NCBI GenBank assembly: GCA_031291615.1
Contig: JARLIS010000051.1
Coordinates: forward strand, 1 to 64,000
DNA: 64,000 nt
Direction: 5' to 3'
Source of the DNA: Parvibaculum sp.
GTDB lineage: Bacteria > Pseudomonadota > Alphaproteobacteria > Parvibaculales > Parvibaculaceae
Every line of letters starts with the position of its first letter. Within the stretch, counting starts at the first letter, position 1. Positions 18,364-26,897 of this stretch are shown piece after piece. A model generated the notes under the pieces. The model had not been told where the DNA came from, searched no databases, and was given only the letters and a program-made list of their open reading frames with translations. The position numbers and the translations under genes are program-made.

Positions 18364-19296
18364 CTATCGACAACTTTCGCCTGCGTCGGGTGCGTTCCTG
18401 TAACCAAGGCGCTCCTTCAGCCGCGGGATAGCGAAATCCAGGAACACGCGAAGCTTCAGCGGCGTTTGACGTTGGCTCAGATAGATGACGCTGGCCGCGA
18501 TCGGGGCGGGCTCATAATTTTCCAGGACTGGCGTCAGCGCGCCTGCCCGCACCAGATCGTCGATCAGATAGGAAAGCACGCGGGCGATGCCGACACCGTC
18601 CAGCGCGGCGGCAACGGCGGCTTCCGCGAGACTTACCGAAAGGCGGGATTTGACGGCAATCGTTTGCGTCGGACCGTCACCGAAAAACTGCCAATGCCGC
18701 GCGGTCGGATGGCCTTCATGGACCACGCAATCGTGCTTCTCCAGATCTTTCGGCTTCTTCGGCACGCCGCGGCGCTTCAGATAGGTGGGGCTGGCGCACA
18801 GGATGACGCGGATCGTTCCCACGCGCGCCGCGATCAGATTGCTGCTGTCCGCCAACTCGCCAATCCGGACGGCGAGGTCGACATGTTCCTCCACGAAGTT
18901 TACATGCCGGTCCGTGAGTTGCAGGCGAATGCTGATGTCGGGATAGGCTTCCAGAAATTCCTCGATGACGGGCAGGACGTGGCTGCGTCCCATCACTGCA
19001 GGCGCAGTGATGATCAACTCACCCTGAGGTGCCCGATATTCGCCGGCCGCTATGCGTTCCGCCTCAGTGATTTCCTCAAGTATCTGACGGCAAGAAGCGA
19101 CGTAGTCGCGCCCCGCTTCGGTCAGGACGATCCTCCGTTGACCCCGGCGAAACAGCCGGACGTTCAGGTGCGCTTCCAATTCGGACATGCGCCGGCTGAC
19201 CGTCGCCAGCGGAATCCTCAATTGTCGGCTTGCCGCCGAGAGGCTTCCCGTGTCGGCGGCTGCCACCAGAACTGTCATAGCTTCGAGTCGATCCAT
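18364..19296 (-). CDS. LysR-family transcriptional regulator
   Basis: A 310-residue regulator starting at the ATG at 19296 (MDRLEAMTVLVAAADTGSLS). The N-terminal winged helix-turn-helix (about residues 1-60: SLSAASRQLRIPLATVSRRMSELEAHL) is typical, and the periplasmic-binding-like effector domain follows (about 90-295). The frame continues upstream of the ATG into the promoter region and that part is not used. It is divergent from the OYE gene with 170 bp between starts, the standard LysR layout, so it most likely controls the plus-strand catabolic cluster. The effector is unknown. Confidence 0.92.
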   Translation of the reverse strand: MDRLEAMTVLVAAADTGSLSAASRQLRIPLATVSRRMSELEAHLNVRLFRRGQRRIVLTEAGRDYVASCRQILEEITEAERIAAGEYRAPQGELIITAPAVMGRSHVLPVIEEFLEAYPDISIRLQLTDRHVNFVEEHVDLAVRIGELADSSNLIAARVGTIRVILCASPTYLKRRGVPKKPKDLEKHDCVVHEGHPTARHWQFFGDGPTQTIAVKSRLSVSLAEAAVAAALDGVGIARVLSYLIDDLVRAGALTPVLENYEPAPIAASVIYLSQRQTPLKLRVFLDFAIPRLKERLGYRNAPDAGESCR

Positions 19297-19300
19297 CAGC

Positions 19301-19357
19301 CTTCCACATTTGGGAGGATTTCTTCTGAAACTAAACACTACCGCTCGAGATTGTAAC
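19301..19357 (+). promoter_or_regulatory. Conserved ~57-bp element, copy 1 (lysR/OYE intergenic)
   Basis: Begins CTTCCACATTTGG and ends CACTACCGCTCGAGATTG-TAAC. A second, imperfect copy with nearly the same internal spacing occurs at 21369-21423 upstream of the second MDR gene. Contains the small palindrome TTTCTTCTGAAA. Candidate LysR binding region. Confidence 0.45.
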
Positions 19358-19466
19358 CCCCTATTTCGGACAAGGTCGGGAACGCTCGCGGTTGGCGGAG
19401 TTATCGTTCGTTCGCCGGAACCTTCTACTGATGGTTCGTGTACTGATAATATGATCTGGAGCACCT

Positions 19467-20825
19467 ATGTCGACACTCGCCGATCCCCTTGCTCTTCCAT
19501 GCGGTGCCGTGCTGCCGAACCGCATCGCCAAGGCCGCGATGACCGAGGGGATGGCGGACCCGTTAGGCCGCGCAACGCCGGAACTCGCGCGCCTGTACGG
19601 CCGATGGTCCGATGGCGGCGCTGGCCTGTTGATCACCGGTAATGTGCAGGTCGATGGCAATCATTTGGAACGGCCGGGCAACATGATCGTCAGCGGGCGT
19701 CAGGATTCCGAAGCCATGGCTCGGCTCAAGGCGCTGGCCAGCGCGGGAACCCGCGGCGGCAATCATTTCTGGATGCAAATCAGTCATGGTGGACGGCAGA
19801 CGCAGGCGGTGGTCAATCCGCATCCGAAGGCGCCGTCCGCCGTTGCCATCGGCTTGCCGGGCAAGCTCTATGGCGTTCCGGAACCGCTAACCGAGCGGGA
19901 AATTCTCGATCTCATCGAGCGGTTCGGCGTTGCCGCAGAGGTGGCGCAATCGGCGGGCTTTACGGGCGTACAGATCCATGGCGCCCACGGTTACCTGCTC
20001 TCCCAATTTCTGAGTCCCCGCTCCAATCTGCGCGATGACGCCTGGGGCGGCTCGCTCGAAAACCGCGCCCGGATGTTGATGGAAGTGTTCGCCCGCGTCC
20101 GTCGCGGCGTGGGACCGAAATTCCCGATCGGTGTGAAGCTCAATTCGGCGGACTTCCAGAAAGGCGGCTTCGGAACCGAAGACAGCATTGTCGTCGCGGG
20201 ATGGTTGCAGGCCGCCGGCGTCGATTTGCTCGAGGTTTCGGGAGGCTCGCTTGAACAGCCGGCAATGATGAACATCGACGGTCTTGAACCGCGCGAGATA
20301 CCGCCGCAGCGGCCCTCGACCTTGGTCCGGGAGGCCTATTTCCTGGATTTCGCCCGGACGATGCGTCGCTCCGTCACGGTGCCTATGATGGTCACTGGCG
20401 GCTTCCGCACCCGTGCGGCGATGAATGCGGCGCTTGAGCAGGGCGGCGCCGACGTGATCGGCATCGGGCGACCGTTCTGCGCTGATCCCGATGTGCCGGC
20501 GAAGCTACTGGCCGGCACGGATCGTCTGGAACGCTGGGAGGAGCGGCTGAGTCTCGCGCCGCGGGGGCTGGGTTTCCTCCGGCGCTTCAGCCTCTTCCAC
20601 GTCATCGAATCGTTCGCAGTCACCTGCTGGTATTACGCACAGATGGATCGGATTGGCCGCACCGGCTACCCCGATATCGGTATCACGCCGTTCTCTGCCT
20701 TCCGGCAGGTTTCCAGGCATAGCAGCGCCTGGATCAAGGCGCGAAAAGCCGGAAAACCAAGCATACGCCAAGGTCAGGTGCCGGCCTCTTCGTTGACGCG
20801 CAAGGCCCTCCGCGGCGGTGTCTGA
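19467..20825 (+). CDS. Old Yellow Enzyme-family NADH:flavin oxidoreductase
   Basis: FMN-dependent ene-reductase or dienoyl-CoA-reductase-like enzyme of 452 residues. A TIM barrel spans about residues 5-370, with the FMN/substrate motif IHGAHGYLLSQFLSPRSNLRDD (about 170-191), WGGSLENRARM, and the phosphate-binding region MVTGGFRTRAAM and GADVIGIGRPF. An extra ~70-residue C-terminal part contains a Tyr/Trp-rich segment. First gene of the plus-strand cluster, divergent from lysR; it ends in frame just before the thioesterase gene. The substrate is likely an unsaturated ketone or acyl compound (inference from neighbours). Confidence 0.88.
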   Translation: MSTLADPLALPCGAVLPNRIAKAAMTEGMADPLGRATPELARLYGRWSDGGAGLLITGNVQVDGNHLERPGNMIVSGRQDSEAMARLKALASAGTRGGNHFWMQISHGGRQTQAVVNPHPKAPSAVAIGLPGKLYGVPEPLTEREILDLIERFGVAAEVAQSAGFTGVQIHGAHGYLLSQFLSPRSNLRDDAWGGSLENRARMLMEVFARVRRGVGPKFPIGVKLNSADFQKGGFGTEDSIVVAGWLQAAGVDLLEVSGGSLEQPAMMNIDGLEPREIPPQRPSTLVREAYFLDFARTMRRSVTVPMMVTGGFRTRAAMNAALEQGGADVIGIGRPFCADPDVPAKLLAGTDRLERWEERLSLAPRGLGFLRRFSLFHVIESFAVTCWYYAQMDRIGRTGYPDIGITPFSAFRQVSRHSSAWIKARKAGKPSIRQGQVPASSLTRKALRGGV

Positions 20826-20856
20826 GCCTTTCACTATCGGCACAGGAGTCAGCGCA

Positions 20857-21270
20857 ATGGCTGCGCTCGAAAGTGATCTTCGGTTGAAGCTGACAGAGGC
20901 CTCCAGCCGGGCCTCCTTTAACGTTTGGCTCGGCCTGGAGGTTGATGAAGCCCGCGAGGGAGAGGTCGCACTCAGTCTGGCGTGGCGAGCAGAATTCGGA
21001 CAGTACAACGGTTATCTGCACGCGAGCATCGTCTCCGGATTGATTGACACGTCCTGCGGTTTTGCTGCCTCAACCCTGTCGGGCCGGGTGCTGGCTTCGC
21101 AACTTTCGGTCCGTTTCCTGCGACCCGCCGTTGCTGATGTCTTCGTTGCCAGGGGCAAGGTGATCAAGCCCGGCCGCCAGCAGATATTCGCTTACGGCGA
21201 GATCTTCGCGCGCGGCGCCCCTGAAAGGCCGTTCGCGGTCGGCGATGCGGTCCTAGTCCCGATACCCTGA
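20857..21270 (+). CDS. PaaI-type hotdog-fold thioesterase
   Basis: A 137-residue single hotdog-domain protein. Residues about 55-75 (GYLHASIVSGLIDTSCGFAAST) carry the PaaI-like active-site helix with an Asp near its end, followed by beta strands SQLSVRFLRPAVADVFVARGKVIKPGRQ. The ATG at 20857 with GGAG eight bases upstream is preferred over an in-frame GTG at 20818 that overlaps the OYE gene. It probably hydrolyses an acyl- or aroyl-CoA thioester within the local pathway. Confidence 0.75.
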   Translation: MAALESDLRLKLTEASSRASFNVWLGLEVDEAREGEVALSLAWRAEFGQYNGYLHASIVSGLIDTSCGFAASTLSGRVLASQLSVRFLRPAVADVFVARGKVIKPGRQQIFAYGEIFARGAPERPFAVGDAVLVPIP

Positions 21271-21368
21271 AAAATTTCGTCAAACGCGAGGCGGTCTCTC
21301 TCCATGCCCCGTTGGTGCGTGCTGGAACCAGGCGCGGCCGCATGTCAACGACCGGCGCAAAACATGCC

Positions 21369-21423
21369 TTCCATATTTGGAATTTCATATCCCAACATTC
21401 TTCACTACCGCCGGAATTGGAAC
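21369..21423 (+). promoter_or_regulatory. Conserved ~55-bp element, copy 2 (upstream of second MDR gene)
   Basis: Begins CTTCCATATTTGG and ends CACTACCGCCGGAATTGGAAC, matching the element at 19301-19357 with one base difference in spacing between the two conserved blocks. It sits about 57 bp upstream of the MDR start at 21480, inside a 209-bp gap, so this gene may have its own regulated promoter. Confidence 0.45.
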
Positions 21424-21479
21424 AGCCTACATCCCTGATCAAGATTGATGCACAGCCATTGAGAAGAAGCAGGAAAGCG

Positions 21480-22478
21480 ATGAAGGCAGTCCAATATCAG
21501 ACTTACGGCGACTACAGCGAAAACCGTCTGGTCGATCTGCCACAGCCGGAACTCGGGGACGGCGAGGTGCGCGTCGAAATGCGCGCCGTCGGGATCAACC
21601 CCTTGGACAACACATTCCGGTCGGGCCACATATTTTTCTCGCTGCCGCAGAATCTGCCACGTATCGGCGGTCAATCCGGTGCAGGCATGGTCGCGGAAAG
21701 CAACAGCGACGCTTTCAAGGTCGGCGATCGTGTCTTCGTTGCGGCGCCGGGGCTGGGCCTCGTGGTTGACGGAACCTGGCGCGACACCGTGGTCGCTCCC
21801 GCGACGAGTCTGTCACTGATACCCGAAGGTATCGACTACGATCATGCTGCCGCCTATCTCGCCGGCGCGGGATATCTGACGGGCTATCTATCGCTGACGG
21901 AGATTGCGAAGTTCAAACCCGGACAATCGGTGCTTGCTCCCGCTATCGGCGGGGCGGTCGGCATGGAGACCACGCAAGTGGCCCGGCGACTGGGTGCTTC
22001 GTTGGCCATATCGACGGCAGGCAGTACCGAAAAGGCCGAGCAGGCCCGGGCAGCCGGATATGAGCACGTCATCGATCTCTCCAAGGAGAATCTGAAGGAC
22101 GGGGTGATGCGTATCACCGGGGGTAAGGGCGTCGACATTATCGTCGATGGCGTTAGCGGGCGGCTCACCGGTCAGGCGTTGTCGTCGTTGGCCTCGGGCG
22201 GGACCTTCGTCATCGCAGGATATGCCGGCGGACGCGACGCGGAGATCAACGTCACCGACATCATCTGGAAAGCCGCGACGATCCGTGGATTCACGTTCCG
22301 GCTCTTCGCGCCGCAGACAATTGCCGCGGCTAGCGCTGCGCTTGCCGGCTTCCTGAAGGAAGGCTCGCTGCAGCCGACGATTGGCAAGGTGTTTCCGATG
22401 TCACAAGCGTCAGAAGCCGTCCGCTTCCTCATCGAGGAGCGGCCCTTCGGCCGGGTGATCATGAATCCCGGCCGTTAG
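21480..22478 (+). CDS. Zinc-independent MDR oxidoreductase (second copy)
   Basis: NAD(P)H-dependent reductase of 332 residues, same length class as the protein at 17060-18058 but clearly divergent from it. It starts MKAVQYQTYGDYSENRLVD. The cofactor region is VLAPAIGGAVGMETTQVARRLGA (about 140-162), with the last Gly of the usual GAGGVG altered. GKGVDIIVDGVSGRLTG and GGTFVIAGYAGG follow. No zinc cysteine cluster. Located between the thioesterase and the enoyl-CoA hydratase genes. Confidence 0.85.
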   Translation: MKAVQYQTYGDYSENRLVDLPQPELGDGEVRVEMRAVGINPLDNTFRSGHIFFSLPQNLPRIGGQSGAGMVAESNSDAFKVGDRVFVAAPGLGLVVDGTWRDTVVAPATSLSLIPEGIDYDHAAAYLAGAGYLTGYLSLTEIAKFKPGQSVLAPAIGGAVGMETTQVARRLGASLAISTAGSTEKAEQARAAGYEHVIDLSKENLKDGVMRITGGKGVDIIVDGVSGRLTGQALSSLASGGTFVIAGYAGGRDAEINVTDIIWKAATIRGFTFRLFAPQTIAAASAALAGFLKEGSLQPTIGKVFPMSQASEAVRFLIEERPFGRVIMNPGR

Positions 22479-22547
22479 GCGTGAGGCCGCTTCGCCAGCA
22501 TCGCGAAGCGGCGCTCATCTGAATCAACCCAATGGAGGAATTTCATA

Positions 22548-23339
22548 TTGGCCAGTTTCACTTTCACGGTAGAGGAAGGCATTGCGACGCTGCTCCTCTC
22601 CAATCCGCCGCAGAACCGGCTTAACGGCGCAACTTCGGCGGACTTCCGTGCCGCCATCGAGAAGGTCCAGACTGACGACAGCATCCGCGCTCTCGTGATC
22701 CGGGCCGAGGGAGACAACTTCAGCTTCGGCGGAGACATCAGCAACTGGTTGGATGTGGATCCCGCAGCGATCGGTGCCGGCATCGCGGAGGGACTTCAGC
22801 GGTTACGCGAATTCGAAGAGCTTCGGGTACCGGTGATCTCCGCGGTTCAGGGCATCTGCCTTGGAGGCGCATTCGAGATCGTGCTGCGCACCGACATCAT
22901 CGTCGCCGCGGAGGATGCTCGGTTCGGGCACTCCGAGCAGACCTTGGGACTCATCACTCTGATGGGTGGCGTCCAGCGCGTTGCCGACCGCGCGGGCCGC
23001 GCCCGGGCGCTTCGCTGGGCCATGACCTCCGAGCGCGTGCCGGCGCGGGAAATGCTGGAGGCAGGCGTGATCACCGAGATCACACCGAACGAACTGCTGG
23101 TCGAGCGAGCCTACGAATGGGCCCGGCGGCTTGGCAAGGGGCCGACGCTCGCTCACGCCGCTCATAAGAAAATGATGGCCGCCTGGTCCAACAGCGGCCT
23201 CGCTGCGGCTGACGCGGTAATTCCGGAACTTGCCGAGCAGCTCTGGAAGACAGAGGACGCCCATCGGGGGATTGCGTCCGCGCAAGACGCCATTCGCCGC
23301 GGCGTCGAGCGACCGGTCCTGGAATTCAACGGGCGCTGA
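22548..23339 (+). CDS. Enoyl-CoA hydratase/isomerase, tandem copy 1
   Basis: Crotonase-fold protein of 263 residues with a TTG start nine bases after a GGAGG site. The oxyanion-hole segment is NFSFGGDISNWLD; the second region GICLGGAFEIVLRTDI then ARFGHSEQTLGLI contains both glutamates that act as acid/base in enoyl-CoA hydratase (in GGAFE and GHSE). The paralogue immediately downstream has the same length and is strongly similar throughout. The reaction is likely hydration or isomerisation of an unsaturated acyl-CoA. Confidence 0.88.
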   Translation: MASFTFTVEEGIATLLLSNPPQNRLNGATSADFRAAIEKVQTDDSIRALVIRAEGDNFSFGGDISNWLDVDPAAIGAGIAEGLQRLREFEELRVPVISAVQGICLGGAFEIVLRTDIIVAAEDARFGHSEQTLGLITLMGGVQRVADRAGRARALRWAMTSERVPAREMLEAGVITEITPNELLVERAYEWARRLGKGPTLAHAAHKKMMAAWSNSGLAAADAVIPELAEQLWKTEDAHRGIASAQDAIRRGVERPVLEFNGR

Positions 23340-23433
23340 GAGTCAAGCAGCGCGCCAGATCTCTCCTGGCTTTTCGGCCGAATTCCAAAGGCTCGGCCGA
23401 AAGGCATCTCCGCCATTCAGAGAAAGATATCTC

Positions 23434-24225
23434 ATGTCCGCATTCCACTATATGGTCGAAGAAGGTGTTGCAACCTTCGTGCTCAGCAACCCGCCCCAGA
23501 ACCGGCTGTCCGCCGAACTTGTCGGTGGGCTCGCCGAAGCCATCGGCAAGGTGAAGGTAGATCGCAGCGTCCGGGCGGTGCTGTTGCGCGCCGAGGGCGA
23601 CAACTTCAGCTTCGGCGGAGACATCTATCCCTGGTTGGACGTGACGCCGGCCCAGATGGGGGCGAACATCGCCGCCGGAATCCAGATCGGTGATGCCCTG
23701 GAACAGCTGCCGGTCCCGATCGTCTCGGCCGTTCATGGACGCTGCCTCGGCGGTGCATTTGAATTGGTCCTGAGGACGGACATTATCATCGCCGGCGAGA
23801 GCGCACGGTTCGGGCATCCTGAACAGACCATAGGCGTGATCACCTTCCTGGGCGGCGTGCAGCGCGTCGCCGAACGCGCTGGCCGCTCGCGCGCCGCGCT
23901 CTGGGCGATGACCTCCGAGCAGGTTCCCGCCGCCGAAATGCAGGCGGCTGGTGTGATCAGTAAGGTGGTGCCGGACGTGGAGTTGCAAGGCGCGTCAGAG
24001 GCCCTGGTCCGCAAGCTCGCCCAGGGGCCGACGTTGTCCCATGCGGGCCACAAGCGCCTGCTGAATGCCTGGTCGAGGGGCGGCATGAGCGACGCCGACC
24101 AGCTGCTGCCAGACATGACAGAGGAGATCATGTCCTCCGTCGATGCGCGGAAGGCGGTGGCAATTGCCATCGAAGCCCTGAAGCGTGGGGCGGAGCGGCC
24201 CGAAATGAACTTCGAAGGGCGCTAA
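23434..24225 (+). CDS. Enoyl-CoA hydratase/isomerase, tandem copy 2
   Basis: 263-residue paralogue of the preceding gene; the opening (MSAFHYMVEEGVATFVLSNP) and the core FSFGGDIYPWLDV and FGHPEQTIGVITFLGGVQRVAERAGRSRA are near-parallel. Both catalytic-type glutamates are kept. The ATG is at 23434 and the longer upstream frame runs back into copy 1. Divergence is spread over the protein rather than one region, so the duplication is not recent. Confidence 0.88.
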   Translation: MSAFHYMVEEGVATFVLSNPPQNRLSAELVGGLAEAIGKVKVDRSVRAVLLRAEGDNFSFGGDIYPWLDVTPAQMGANIAAGIQIGDALEQLPVPIVSAVHGRCLGGAFELVLRTDIIIAGESARFGHPEQTIGVITFLGGVQRVAERAGRSRAALWAMTSEQVPAAEMQAAGVISKVVPDVELQGASEALVRKLAQGPTLSHAGHKRLLNAWSRGGMSDADQLLPDMTEEIMSSVDARKAVAIAIEALKRGAERPEMNFEGR

Positions 24226-24227
24226 AC

Positions 24228-24698
24228 ATGACCGACGTACTTGCAACCGGTGGCCTCTTGGCAACCCGCGACGAGGTCATCGCCTGGTTCTTCGACGACT
24301 ATCTCAAGCGCTGGGTCGCTGCGAGTTCCGGCGTCTCGGGGGAGGGGCCCGAGTTCATCCTTGATTACTGGGGCGTACCGATGAGCGTGACCGCCGTTGG
24401 CGAGGCATTTTGGCTGTTGGATTCGAAAGATGTGCTGGGCTTCCTAGCTCGCAATCAGGAGCCGTTACGCGCCGAAGGATACACGCACACTGTCGTCCCC
24501 GACCATCGGGTGATGGTCTACAACGCTCTAGGAGCGGCGGTGGAAGTGATCTGGTCCCGGCGTCGTGCCGACGAAAGCGAGATCCAGCGTTGGGCGTCGC
24601 ATTTCGAGCTTGTGCGGGGAGCCGCAGGGTGGCGGGTGGTCGGTGTGCAGTCCGTGGCGACCGAAAGCAATTCGCTCGACGAGGTCTGGCCAAGATGA
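24228..24698 (+). CDS. SnoaL/NTF2-like protein of unknown function
   Basis: A 156-residue protein resembling the NTF2-like cone fold: an N-terminal helix ending AWFFDDYLKRWVAAS, then EFILDYWGVPMSVTA and a strand-rich second half (HTVVPDHRVMVYNALGAAVEVIWSRRR, ELVRGAAGWRVVGVQSV). Such proteins are often isomerase- or cyclase-like, or help neighbouring enzymes; I do not recognise a specific family member. Starts two bases after the hydratase stop and overlaps the hydrolase gene by four bases, so it is part of the operon. Confidence 0.65.
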   Translation: MTDVLATGGLLATRDEVIAWFFDDYLKRWVAASSGVSGEGPEFILDYWGVPMSVTAVGEAFWLLDSKDVLGFLARNQEPLRAEGYTHTVVPDHRVMVYNALGAAVEVIWSRRRADESEIQRWASHFELVRGAAGWRVVGVQSVATESNSLDEVWPR

Positions 24699-25651
24699 CG
24701 GATTCCAGATCAGTTCAAGAGGTGACCGAACCCGTCTATCCTCCGCTGGAGATGCCGAGCGATGTTCACCGGCGCGCCGTGAGCATCTGGCGCGACGGGC
24801 TTGCTTTAGACGGCGACATCTATCGTCCGGATGCGTTGGATGAAAGTGCGAAATGTCCGGCGGTCGTCCTCTGCCACGGTTGGGGTGGCAGCAAACTGAC
24901 CGCCGAGCGCTACGCCGCGCTCTTCGCGGCATCGGGGATGATCGCCCTGACCTTTACACAGGCAACCTGGTTCGGGTCGGGTTCCCGTCTCGTCCTTGCG
25001 GAAGAGCCGCCGCAAGCAGACGAGAAGGGCGAGGGGACAACCAGGATCCGTTTCATCTGGGACATTGTCGATCCCGTGGACTGGCTCGGTAATTTCGAAG
25101 CCGCGGTCGATTATCTCGAGGGCGAACCCAATGTCGATCACGAGCGTATTGGCGCATGGGGGACGAGTTTCGGCGGTGGCGTCGCCATGCATGTCGCCGC
25201 CAACGACGGTCGCATCAAGGCATTGAGCGTGCAAGTCGCGTGGGTCGCGCCGCTCAAAGGCGAGCGGTTAGCGCAGGCCAGGCGACGCGCCGTTCAGGCG
25301 GCCCGGGGCGAGGTCGATCCGTTTGCACAGACATCGGACACCGCGCCTGGAATGCCGGGCCTCGCCAACCTCGCCCGCTTTGCCCAATACGACGTGCTCG
25401 GCCAGTTGGACCGGCTTCGCGTCCCCACACTGATTCTTGACGCCGAGAACGAGGAGTTTTTTCCGATCAGGGAAAATGGTGGGGCCGCATTTGCGATCCT
25501 TGCCGCGCGGCCAGGACAAATTATTGAGCACCATGTCATTCCCGGGATCGATCACTACGGGATCTATTTCGGCGGCTATGATCAGAGCAGCCGGTTTGCT
25601 TGTGAGTGGTTCAAACGCCATCTGGCTGCATCCGCAGTTATGAATGATTAA
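24695..25651 (+). CDS. Alpha/beta hydrolase (dienelactone-hydrolase/acetylxylan-esterase-like)
   Basis: A 318-residue alpha/beta hydrolase. CPAVVLCHGWGGSKLTAERYA is the oxyanion strand, GAWGTSFGGGVAMHVAA (about residues 150-166) the nucleophile elbow with Ser in GxSxG, the Asp is in LILDAENEEFF and the His in PGIDHYGIYF. The ATG overlaps the preceding stop (ATGA). Last gene of the cluster; may cleave a lactone or ester intermediate. The following 560 bp has no gene. Confidence 0.85.
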   Translation: MTDSRSVQEVTEPVYPPLEMPSDVHRRAVSIWRDGLALDGDIYRPDALDESAKCPAVVLCHGWGGSKLTAERYAALFAASGMIALTFTQATWFGSGSRLVLAEEPPQADEKGEGTTRIRFIWDIVDPVDWLGNFEAAVDYLEGEPNVDHERIGAWGTSFGGGVAMHVAANDGRIKALSVQVAWVAPLKGERLAQARRRAVQAARGEVDPFAQTSDTAPGMPGLANLARFAQYDVLGQLDRLRVPTLILDAENEEFFPIRENGGAAFAILAARPGQIIEHHVIPGIDHYGIYFGGYDQSSRFACEWFKRHLAASAVMND

Positions 25652-26212
25652 TCACGCCGGCGGAGGGCCACGATCAAATCTCTTGCTCGCCGTGTACCGC
25701 GGCAGCACCAGTCTGGTTCTGTAGACGACTTTGCTGTCTTGATGCTGGCGGATGCCCGTCGTTTCCCGTGATCGAGGCTGGCACGCAGAACCCTGCCCGT
25801 CGGCTTGCCGACAATGCAAGACGCCATCGTGACGAATGGCCGGTGGGAAGCCGGACAGTGAGTTCTCTTTCAGGCGCAAGTTCCGGAGTGGCCATCATCG
25901 GCGTGCAGATGGCAAAATAAACGGCGCGGAGCAGGTGGCTTCGCACGCTATTGCTCGGTTGGCCCGAACAATCCCTGTTCGCCTTATGAAGTTCCCTGAT
26001 CAGCAGAAAAACGTCCCTGTTCCGTTGCACAGGGAAATTCTCTGTAACCCACTGATTTTGGCCGTTATTCTCCGCCGAAAATCGGCTGAGTTTGCCTAAA
26101 CAGAGAGATTTTCCCCGTATTTTCCCTGATAACAGGGAATTTCAGGCAGAGGCGACTGTGCCAGCGACTGCGCACACCGCCATTAGCCGCCGCTTCCACG
26201 CCATCGACCCGG
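25652..26212. other. 561-bp non-coding region with repeat cluster
   Basis: No believable gene: short open frames on both strands here have no family resemblance, lack ribosome sites and overlap the repeats. The right half (25972-26139) contains the TTCCCTG-type repeats listed separately. The region separates the acquired-looking catabolic cluster from the following genes. Confidence 0.7.
25972..26139. repeat. Cluster of TTCCCTG/CAGGGAA interspersed repeats
   Basis: At least five related units: TCCCTGTT at 25972, TTCCCTGAT at 25992, TCCCTGTTCC at 26014, CACAGGGAA at 26028, and the inverted pair TTCCCTG-ATAA-CAGGGAA at 26122-26139. From memory, AACAGGGAATTT-type repeats of this kind are scattered in alphaproteobacterial genomes next to mobile-element remnants; that link is recollection, not shown here. 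Confidence 0.6.
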
Positions 26213-26743
26213 CTATGCGGGCACATATGTCAGCCTGATCGTATTTTCGCCGAGGCGATCGCTCGCCACGAGGCGGAGCGGCGGGCGTGGGCCGGCGAAA
26301 TAAGGTTTGCCGCCGCCGAGCACGAAGGGATGCATGTACATTCGATACTCGTCGACGAGGCCGAGGTCGGTCAGGCTTCCCGCCAACTCAGGCCCCGAGA
26401 CTTCGATCACCCCGTCGAGTTGCGTTTTGAGCGCGCGTATCGCTGCCTCGACGTTATGTGCGATGAGGGTGGCGTTCGGGCCGACCGATTTCATCGAGCG
26501 CGACACGACCCATTTGGGCTGTCTGCGCCAGGCTTCCGCATAGTCGCGTTCCGCTTCGTCCCATTCGGGGTGGTCTTCGTCCCAATAGCGCATCGTCTCG
26601 TACATGCGGCGCCCATAGACGGTGCCGGTCAGGCTGCGCACGTCCTCGATGAAATGACCGAAAAGCGCAGGTTCGGGCGCGAATGCCGTGTGGTCGACAT
26701 AGCCGTCCAGCGACTGGTTCAAAGCATAGACGAGCTTCGCCAT
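26213..26743 (-). CDS. RibD/dihydrofolate-reductase-fold family protein
   Basis: A 176-residue protein of the RibD C-terminal/DHFR-like reductase family: MAKLVYALNQSLDGYVDH opening, GTVYGRRMYETMRYW (about residues 39-53), KWVVSRSMKSVGPNATLI, VSGPELAGSLTDLGLVDEYRMYMHPFVLGGGKPYF. These motifs are typical of the many uncharacterised NADPH-binding members annotated as dihydrofolate reductase family; it is not folA. Monocistronic. Confidence 0.85.
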   Translation of the reverse strand: MAKLVYALNQSLDGYVDHTAFAPEPALFGHFIEDVRSLTGTVYGRRMYETMRYWDEDHPEWDEAERDYAEAWRRQPKWVVSRSMKSVGPNATLIAHNVEAAIRALKTQLDGVIEVSGPELAGSLTDLGLVDEYRMYMHPFVLGGGKPYFAGPRPPLRLVASDRLGENTIRLTYVPA

Positions 26744-26897
26744 ATGGATTGCGCTCCTCGCCGCTTCCCATGGGCCCCGCGCCCAAGATTAGGTGGAAAT
26801 GAAGCGGGTCACAATTTATTCCTCCGCCTGCCGATCACTTTCTCCGCCGTGCCGCCAACGCATTCTCCAAGACCCACACAAACGGGCTGCATTCCGC

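Noticed and set aside
25960..25985. Possible second copy of the tRNA-Ser 3' end (att site)
   Set aside because: Only scattered short matches (CGAA, ATCCCT, CGCC); not enough for a direct repeat of the tRNA end.
25674..26099. Short open frames on both strands in the gap after the hydrolase gene
   Set aside because: No ribosome sites or family resemblance, and they run through the TTCCCTG repeats; judged non-coding.
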